From NCBI GenBank assembly GCA_027068695.1, contig JAMOMG010000141.1:1-10919 (forward strand): DNA of 10,919 bases. Reading direction: 5' to 3'. Shown in pieces: positions 7,059 through 10,919 of this stretch (the stretch's first letter is position 1; each line of letters opens with the position of its first letter). Both the position numbers and the translations under genes were made by a program. This stretch comes from Flavobacteriaceae bacterium (lineage in GTDB: Bacteria; Bacteroidota; Bacteroidia; Flavobacteriales; Flavobacteriaceae). Under the pieces are notes generated by a model. That model did no database searches and was not told the origin of the DNA. It saw only the letters and a list, made by a program, of their open reading frames with translations.

Positions 7059-7541
7059 TTAAAATAATGACTGTTGAGGTGAAGGGTTTTCGTGCTCAAG
7101 CAACCACTTTTTACGCCACAAGCCACCTGCATAACCCGTTAGTGAACCATTGCTGCCAATAATTCTATGACAAGGGATTACAATCCAAATAGGATTTTTA
7201 CCATTGGCAGAAGCTACAGCTCTAATGGCTTTAACATCTCCAAGTTTTTTAGATTGTTCTAAATAGCTTCTGGTTTTTCCGTAAGGAACGTTCAGTAACT
7301 CTTTCCAAACACGTTTTTGAAAATTGGTCCCCTGAGGGTTTAATTTTAAATTGAATTCAGTTCTATTTCCATTAAAATATTCATCTAATTGCTGTACACA
7401 ATTTTGAAGTGAACTAGGAATATTTAATGGAGTTTCAATTTTTTCATCAATTACAGTAATTGACCGAATTCCATTTTTGTCACCTTCAATTTTAGCAGTT
7501 CCAATAGGTGTTCTGTAATATGTAACTTGGTTAGGTTCCAA
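7059..7541 (-). CDS. ogt: Methylated-DNA--protein-cysteine methyltransferase (Ogt type), TTG start
   Basis: Suicide DNA-repair enzyme that moves the alkyl group from O6-alkylguanine (and O4-alkylthymine) to its own cysteine. The 160-residue chain has the weak N-terminal domain (to about residue 65), then the DNA-binding helix-turn-helix part (FQKRVWKELLNVPYGKTRSY, 74-93; arginine finger near R107 in RAVASANGKNP) and the active site IPCHRIIG with nucleophile C124, followed by LTGYAGGLWRKKWLLEHE. The start is TTG at 7541. It overlaps the end of the TatD gene by 11 bp, an in-frame stop lies only 24 bp upstream of it (7566-7568), and no other start codon lies between. Apart from the initiator, the protein has no methionine. 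The C-terminus ends PQQSLF, resembling the sliding-clamp-binding motif. The overlap suggests translational coupling to the TatD gene. Confidence 0.95.
   Translation of the reverse strand: MEPNQVTYYRTPIGTAKIEGDKNGIRSITVIDEKIETPLNIPSSLQNCVQQLDEYFNGNRTEFNLKLNPQGTNFQKRVWKELLNVPYGKTRSYLEQSKKLGDVKAIRAVASANGKNPIWIVIPCHRIIGSNGSLTGYAGGLWRKKWLLEHENPSPQQSLF
7062..7076 (-). other. Clamp-binding-like C-terminal pentapeptide QQSLF of Ogt
   Basis: The last five residues (156-160) are QQSLF, preceded by the flexible tail ENPSP. Bacterial beta sliding-clamp binding motifs follow a QL(S/D)LF-type consensus and often sit at an extreme C-terminus; here Q, S, L and F match. Binding to DnaN is an inference from this short motif. 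Confidence 0.45.
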
Positions 7542-8298
7542 AAATTTCTTTTGAGTTTTGTGTTGTTATGTTGGCAATTTCTTGTGGATTTACGGTATAA
7601 ATTTCAGCTAATTTATCCAATACTTTTGTAATATAACTACTTTCATTTCTTTTACCTCTAAACGGAGTAGGAGCCAAATAAGGAGCGTCAGTTTCTAAAA
7701 CAATATGTTTTAGAGGAATTTGATTTAAAAATTGATCTATTTTACCATTTTTAAAAGTAACTACACCTCCAATTCCTAGCTTCATATTGTATGAAATAGC
7801 TTTTTTTGCCTGTTCTAAATTTCCTGTGAAGCAGTGAAAAATTCCAAAAAGTTTATCATCCTTAACTTCTTCTAAAATTTCAAAAATCTCATCAAAGGCA
7901 TCTCTGCAATGTATAACTATAGGTAAGTTTTTTTCCTTTGCCCATTTAATTTGAGTTTTAAAAGCAAGTTGTTGTTGTTTTAAAAATGTTTTGTCCCAAT
8001 ACAAGTCAATACCAATTTCACCAACTGCGTAAAAATTTCGTTTGTCTAGCCATTTTTTTACAAAAATTAATTCCTCTTCAACATTTTCTTTTACATGTGT
8101 AGGATGCAAACCCATCATTAAAAAAGTATTGTTTGGAAAAGTTTTTTCTAAACTTAGCATTGCATTTAAGTAAGATGAATCTATAGCAGGAACAAAAAAA
8201 CGGGTAACACCAGCATTTATAGCACGTTGTACTATTTCTTCTCTGTCTTCATCAAACTGGTCACTGTATAAATGTGTATGTGTATCGGTTATAATCAT
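7531..8298 (-). CDS. TatD family metal-dependent hydrolase (putative DNase)
   Basis: A 255-residue TIM-barrel hydrolase of the amidohydrolase superfamily with a complete set of metal ligands: H7 and H9 in THTHL, E94 in VGEIGID, H130 in IVIHCRDA, H155 in IFHCFTGN and D204 in LETDAPYLAP. GLHP at 63-66 and FRGKRNESSYI at 213-223 are further family blocks. TatD-family proteins of E. coli act as 3'-5' exonucleases or endonucleases on DNA or RNA; the exact substrate of this one is not known. The length matches the family (about 250-265). The ATG at 8298 follows a -7 promoter element by four bases. It is first in the apparent operon with ogt and the large outer-membrane protein; the pairing with a repair methyltransferase fits a DNA-maintenance role. 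Confidence 0.95.
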   Translation of the reverse strand: MIITDTHTHLYSDQFDEDREEIVQRAINAGVTRFFVPAIDSSYLNAMLSLEKTFPNNTFLMMGLHPTHVKENVEEELIFVKKWLDKRNFYAVGEIGIDLYWDKTFLKQQQLAFKTQIKWAKEKNLPIVIHCRDAFDEIFEILEEVKDDKLFGIFHCFTGNLEQAKKAISYNMKLGIGGVVTFKNGKIDQFLNQIPLKHIVLETDAPYLAPTPFRGKRNESSYITKVLDKLAEIYTVNPQEIANITTQNSKEIFGT

Positions 8299-8302
8299 TC
8301 AG

Positions 8303-8310
8303 CAAAAGTA
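8303..8310 (-). promoter_or_regulatory. -7 promoter element (TACTTTTG) of the TatD-ogt operon, near-leaderless
   Basis: On the minus strand TACTTTTG fits TAnnTTTG, and only four bases (CTGA) separate it from the ATG at 8298. The element-to-start distance is the same as at glyQS. No clear TTG is seen in the -33 region. It would drive the TatD gene, ogt and probably the large outer-membrane protein. Confidence 0.65.
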
Positions 8311-8368
8311 GCTAAAAAACTAAAGAAAATAAGATTGATTGTATTGTTGCTGCAACGTACTTTTTTAA

Positions 8369-9109
8369 TTATAATTTTCTTAACAACTTTTTTGCTTGTT
8401 TGTATTCTTCAGCACTTTCAGGTATTGTTTTTAATGTTTTTTTACATTCCTTAAGTTTTCCTTGTTTTAAAAAGCTAAGAGCTGTATACCATTTGGCAGT
8501 GTTTGAAAAAGAAGAATCCCCGCTACTTATTTTATTAAAAATGACTTCAGCTTTAGCATATTGATTTAGCTCTAATAAAGAAATACCTTTGTATAATTGA
8601 ATTTCAGTATCATTAGGATTTTTATTAGCCAAAATGCTCAATTGTTTAAATGCTTCCTTATAATTTTTTGAATTAAAAGCCTCTTCTGCTTTTATAGTTG
8701 TAGTATTATTTTCACCTCTAACAACTAATTCTAGAGGGGTATGGTTTGAAAAATCATTATATACAGGGTTTCCATCTTTAAAAATAAAAAAGCCAATTAA
8801 TAAAGCAATACTAGCTGCCACCATTAATTGTTTATAATTTACTAATGAAATTACTTTACCTTTCTTTTTGTTTACTTTTTCTTTTGTTAGATACTTTGAT
8901 CCTAAATTTGATAAGGTATCGCGTAACTTTTTTTCTTCTTCTTCATTTTCAAATTTTGAAGATAGTGAAGAGTTTAAAGCTTTGTAAATTTCAAACTCCT
9001 GTTTAAAAACAGCATCAGATTGTAATTTATCTTCAAAAGAAGTTAATGCTTCTTGAGTCAACTCATTGGTTAAATATTTATCAAATACTATATATTTTTC
9101 TTCTTTCAT
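8369..9109 (-). CDS. Membrane-anchored TPR protein, probable anti-sigma partner
   Basis: A 246-residue protein in three parts. Residues 1-90 are cytosolic and charged, starting with a block (FDKYLTNELTQEALTSFEDK) similar in pattern to anti-sigma N-termini of Bacteroidota. One membrane segment follows at about 94-110 (QLMVAASIALLIGFFIF). Residues about 138-245 carry tetratricopeptide-like helical repeats (AEEAFNSKNYKEAFKQLSIL, then LYKGISLLELNQYAKAEVIF, then KWYTALSFLKQGKLKECKKT) that would lie in the periplasm and bind a partner protein. No zinc-binding HxxxCxxC motif of the ZAS type is present. The ATG is one base after the stop of the sigma factor gene (TAA-A-ATG), so translation is probably coupled. 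The topology and position support an anti-sigma role, but the sequence does not prove it. Confidence 0.88.
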   Translation of the reverse strand: MKEEKYIVFDKYLTNELTQEALTSFEDKLQSDAVFKQEFEIYKALNSSLSSKFENEEEEKKLRDTLSNLGSKYLTKEKVNKKKGKVISLVNYKQLMVAASIALLIGFFIFKDGNPVYNDFSNHTPLELVVRGENNTTTIKAEEAFNSKNYKEAFKQLSILANKNPNDTEIQLYKGISLLELNQYAKAEVIFNKISSGDSSFSNTAKWYTALSFLKQGKLKECKKTLKTIPESAEEYKQAKKLLRKL

Positions 9110-9110
9110 T

Positions 9111-9692
9111 TTAGTATTCTTTTAGTTGATGAAATTTATTAGAACTTTTTACAAGCTGAGTTAATTTACCCAAACATTGTGATTTCTTTTTACGAGCATA
9201 CCCATAAGTTACACCTAAAATTTCAGCAACCTTTTCCATTGATTTAATTTTAAAAGATGTTTTAAGCAACTCTTGACATTTTTTGCCTAACTCTTTAAAT
9301 TTTAATTCAAAAAGTTGGTGTTGTTCTTCAAAAAGTTCCGTTTCTTCAACTTGTTGTTCTTGTTCTACAGTTATAGATGTGTTATCTTCTATAATTGTTA
9401 CCCTTTTATTTCCTCTTTTTTTAAGTTCATTTAACCATCTTCTTTTACACAATAAATAAAAGTAGGCGTCAAATGGGCATGTAAGTATAAAATTTTTCTC
9501 TTTAGCTTGATGAAATATAGTAACCAATGTTTCTTGAATAATATCTTGAGCATCATCAGCATTTCCATTATTTTTTTTCACATAAGCAACAATCTTATGA
9601 GAAAAATTCTCATAAATTTTAGAGAGAACACGACTGTCATTTTTCAACAAAGCCTCTATGTATATATTGTCTGCGTGTGGTTTTTTGTTCAT
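9111..9692 (-). CDS. RNA polymerase sigma factor, ECF (sigma-70 family)
   Basis: A 193-residue cytosolic sigma factor that would direct RNA polymerase to its own promoter set. Region 2 spans about residues 27-95: IYENFSHKIVAYVKK, DDAQDIIQETLVTIF (the core-binding part of 2.2) and PFDAYFYLLCKRRWLNELKKRG (2.3-2.4). A charged linker with a Q/E-rich stretch (109-127) joins it to region 4 at about 127-182, with a helix-turn-helix at SMEKVAEILGVTYGYARKKKSQCLGKL. There is no region 1.1, 3 or C-terminal extension, as in the ECF group. It is followed by the TPR membrane protein and faces the lipoprotein gene at 9811 across 118 bp. The start at 9692 is the first ATG and gives a normal ECF N-terminus. 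Its signal and regulon are unknown. Confidence 0.95.
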   Translation of the reverse strand: MNKKPHADNIYIEALLKNDSRVLSKIYENFSHKIVAYVKKNNGNADDAQDIIQETLVTIFHQAKEKNFILTCPFDAYFYLLCKRRWLNELKKRGNKRVTIIEDNTSITVEQEQQVEETELFEEQHQLFELKFKELGKKCQELLKTSFKIKSMEKVAEILGVTYGYARKKKSQCLGKLTQLVKSSNKFHQLKEY

Positions 9693-9810
9693 TTACAATT
9701 ATTAGAGATAGCTAATTTAATTTTTTTTTCAGAAAAAAGGGTAACAAAAAATAAAAGCTGTTGATATGTTAGTGTAAAACAAATTTAAAAACAATTGAAA
9801 TTTAATAATT
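9693..9810. promoter_or_regulatory. Divergent regulatory region between the ECF sigma gene and the lipoprotein gene
   Basis: The 118-bp gap must hold promoters for both genes. It has an inverted repeat TTTTTTC-A-GAAAAAA (9724-9738) next to GGGTAAC (9739-9745). The latter recalls the AAC core of ECF -35 boxes, but no CGTC-like -10 element stands at the right distance on either strand. Reading left, TATTTTTTG (complement of 9745-9753) is one base longer than the -7 consensus. No promoter can be assigned with confidence. Confidence 0.4.
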
Positions 9811-10839
9811 ATGAAAATACAAAAACAAAAATTCACAAACTTAAATAATAGTAAAGTAGTGAGCAGAATTTTAAAAAATGTAATGGGATTATTAGTACTT
9901 GTATTATTTGCAAGTTGTATTGATAATAATGATTTGGAAACTTTAGAACCTCAACCAGATGGTGAAGCACTAGCCGCTCGTTTTGAAAATAACAGAGCAA
10001 ATGCTACACAAGAGTTTTCTTTAGATGCTTCTACAGGTGGTGTTATTACAGGAACACAAGGAACAAAAGTAACTTTTCAACCAAACTCATTTGGATTAAA
10101 CGGAACGCCAGTAACAGGAAATGTAACGGTAAAACTGATTGAAATTTATGATAAAGCATCAATGCTTTTAAAAGATAAATCTACGCTGGGAAGAAGAGCT
10201 AATGGAGATAAAGAAGCTTTAAAATCAGCTGGTGAATTTTTTATTGAAGCAAAACAGGGAGCTAACGATTTAGAGTTATTAGAAATGGCAACCGTAACAA
10301 GTCGTCCAGTTGACTTTGCTGACTTAGACGGAGGAATAAAAGTTTTTAGAGGAGATGATATCAATGGAGATTGGGTAGAAGCTGATGAAAATGAAGATGG
10401 AATAAATGATGATGTTGAAATTAGAGACGGACAAGGTGCTGATGGTGAGTTTGCAACATACAATTATGATATTGGTGATTTTGGTTGGACAAACTTGGAT
10501 AGATGGTACAGTTTTACAGGGCCAAAAACAGAATTATTTATTGATGTTCCAGATGGGTTTAACCAAGATAACAGCGCTGTGTACCTTTCATATGATGGCG
10601 AACCAACAGCTTTGGCAAGAATGGATACTTGGAACTCAAGTTTAGAAATGTTTACAGAGCATTACGGGTTAATTCCAATAGGACTAGAAGTACACATTAT
10701 TATGGTAGCAGAAATAGATGGACAATTAAATTATGCTATTCAAGGAACAACAATTGTAGATGGCCATATTGAAGTTATTACAGCATTAACTCCAATTACT
10801 CAACCTGCTTTAGAAACATTAATTAACGGATTACCTTAA
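9811..10839 (+). CDS. Secreted lipoprotein with ZU5-like N-terminal region and EF-hand-like loop
   Basis: A 342-residue lipoprotein. A basic N-region (residues 1-22), longer than usual, precedes the hydrophobic stretch MGLLVLVLFASC, with the lipidated cysteine at C36. A short D/E-rich spacer (IDNNDLETLE) follows. Residues about 68-125 (LDASTGGVITGTQGTKVTFQPNSFG, then VTGNVTVKLIEIYDKASMLL) have the GG...V.....F pattern of ZU5-type beta domains; this match is by eye. Residues 192-203 (DENEDGINDDVE) fit an EF-hand calcium loop, and GWTNLDRWY at 225-233 is a block seen in other Bacteroidota envelope lipoproteins. The rest is beta-rich. It diverges from the ECF sigma gene and ends at a strong terminator. 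It may be the target or sensor arm of that system, but this rests only on position. The ATG at 9811 is the natural start; M25 would leave too short a signal. Confidence 0.88.
   Translation: MKIQKQKFTNLNNSKVVSRILKNVMGLLVLVLFASCIDNNDLETLEPQPDGEALAARFENNRANATQEFSLDASTGGVITGTQGTKVTFQPNSFGLNGTPVTGNVTVKLIEIYDKASMLLKDKSTLGRRANGDKEALKSAGEFFIEAKQGANDLELLEMATVTSRPVDFADLDGGIKVFRGDDINGDWVEADENEDGINDDVEIRDGQGADGEFATYNYDIGDFGWTNLDRWYSFTGPKTELFIDVPDGFNQDNSAVYLSYDGEPTALARMDTWNSSLEMFTEHYGLIPIGLEVHIIMVAEIDGQLNYAIQGTTIVDGHIEVITALTPITQPALETLINGLP
10384..10419 (+). other. EF-hand-like calcium loop in the lipoprotein
   Basis: Residues 192-203, DENEDGINDDVE, match the DxNxDGxxDxxE loop, with side-chain ligands at positions 1, 3, 5, 9 and 12 and Gly at 6. 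It lies in a wider D/G-rich stretch (182-212), as in calcium-stabilised linkers of secreted bacterial proteins. Confidence 0.6.
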
Positions 10840-10886
10840 ATATTGCAATTATAGAACAGTTAGAAATAGGTTAATTGCTAGGTAAG

Positions 10887-10919
10887 AGAGCTATCCAAAT
10901 TGGGTAGCTCTTTTATTAT
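10887..10919 (+). terminator. Rho-independent terminator after the lipoprotein gene
   Basis: A 10-bp stem (AGAGCTATCC / GGGTAGCTCT, one G-T wobble) around the five-base loop AAATT, followed by TTTATTAT to the window edge. It lies 47 bp after the stop codon of the lipoprotein gene, so the lipoprotein appears to be the last gene of its transcript. Confidence 0.88.

Noticed and set aside
8346..8356. Palindrome GTTGC-T-GCAAC in the gap after the TPR gene
   Set aside because: The centre of one base leaves only a four-pair hairpin and no T tract follows, so it is not a terminator; an operator role has no support.
8272..8454. Plus-strand frame across the 8299-8368 gap
   Set aside because: It overlaps the 5' end of the TatD gene and the 3' end of the TPR gene in antisense. 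Its hydrophobic product comes from T-rich sequence opposite K/N-rich coding DNA.
9507..9764. Plus-strand frame antisense to the 5' part of the sigma factor gene
   Set aside because: No family features; the sigma factor on the other strand is unambiguous.
10146..10645. Two frames (minus 10146-10463, plus 10406-10645) overlapping the lipoprotein gene
   Set aside because: Low-complexity composition and no start context; the lipoprotein frame is continuous with a signal peptide and motifs.

Overview
The window looks like chromosomal DNA from a marine-type Flavobacteriaceae (Bacteroidota). The DNA is very AT-rich, there are almost no Shine-Dalgarno sequences, several genes carry the Bacteroidota -7 promoter element TAnnTTTG, and the protein families are typical of the phylum: single-chain GlyRS, ECF sigma factor with a membrane TPR partner, SprA-like outer membrane protein and a large secreted lipoprotein. 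The genus cannot be fixed from the sequence. No tRNA, rRNA, insertion sequence, phage gene or CRISPR array is visible.

Left part (1-3020): the 5' end of a comF-type gene runs off the left edge on the minus strand. Across a 226-bp AT-rich gap with a 22-bp tandem duplication lies a divergent plus-strand gene for a membrane-anchored coiled-coil protein, closed by a clean intrinsic terminator. Next comes the glycyl-tRNA synthetase gene, whose promoter sits only a few bases from its start codon. A bidirectional terminator separates it from the convergent genes that follow.

Middle part (3022-8298, all minus strand): a small exported beta-rich protein (possibly DUF3575-like) has its own promoter. 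Upstream of it is an apparent operon, in order of transcription: a TatD-family metal hydrolase, an Ogt-type O6-alkylguanine-DNA methyltransferase (overlapping the hydrolase gene by 11 bp and starting with TTG), and a 1130-residue outer-membrane protein with an SprA-like N-terminal segment. The first two fit DNA maintenance; the third is a surface protein and its presence here is unexplained.

Right part (8369-10919): an ECF sigma factor and a membrane-anchored TPR protein are separated by one base and look like a sigma/anti-sigma pair. Diverging from them across 118 bp is a 342-residue lipoprotein with a ZU5-like N-terminal region and an EF-hand-like calcium loop, closed by a strong terminator. 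The arrangement suggests a cell-envelope signalling module, but the regulatory link is inferred. The window is mostly ordinary core genome. The points most worth checking are the near-leaderless promoter geometry shared by two genes, the clamp-binding-like tail of Ogt, the SprA-like protein, and the sigma/TPR/lipoprotein module.
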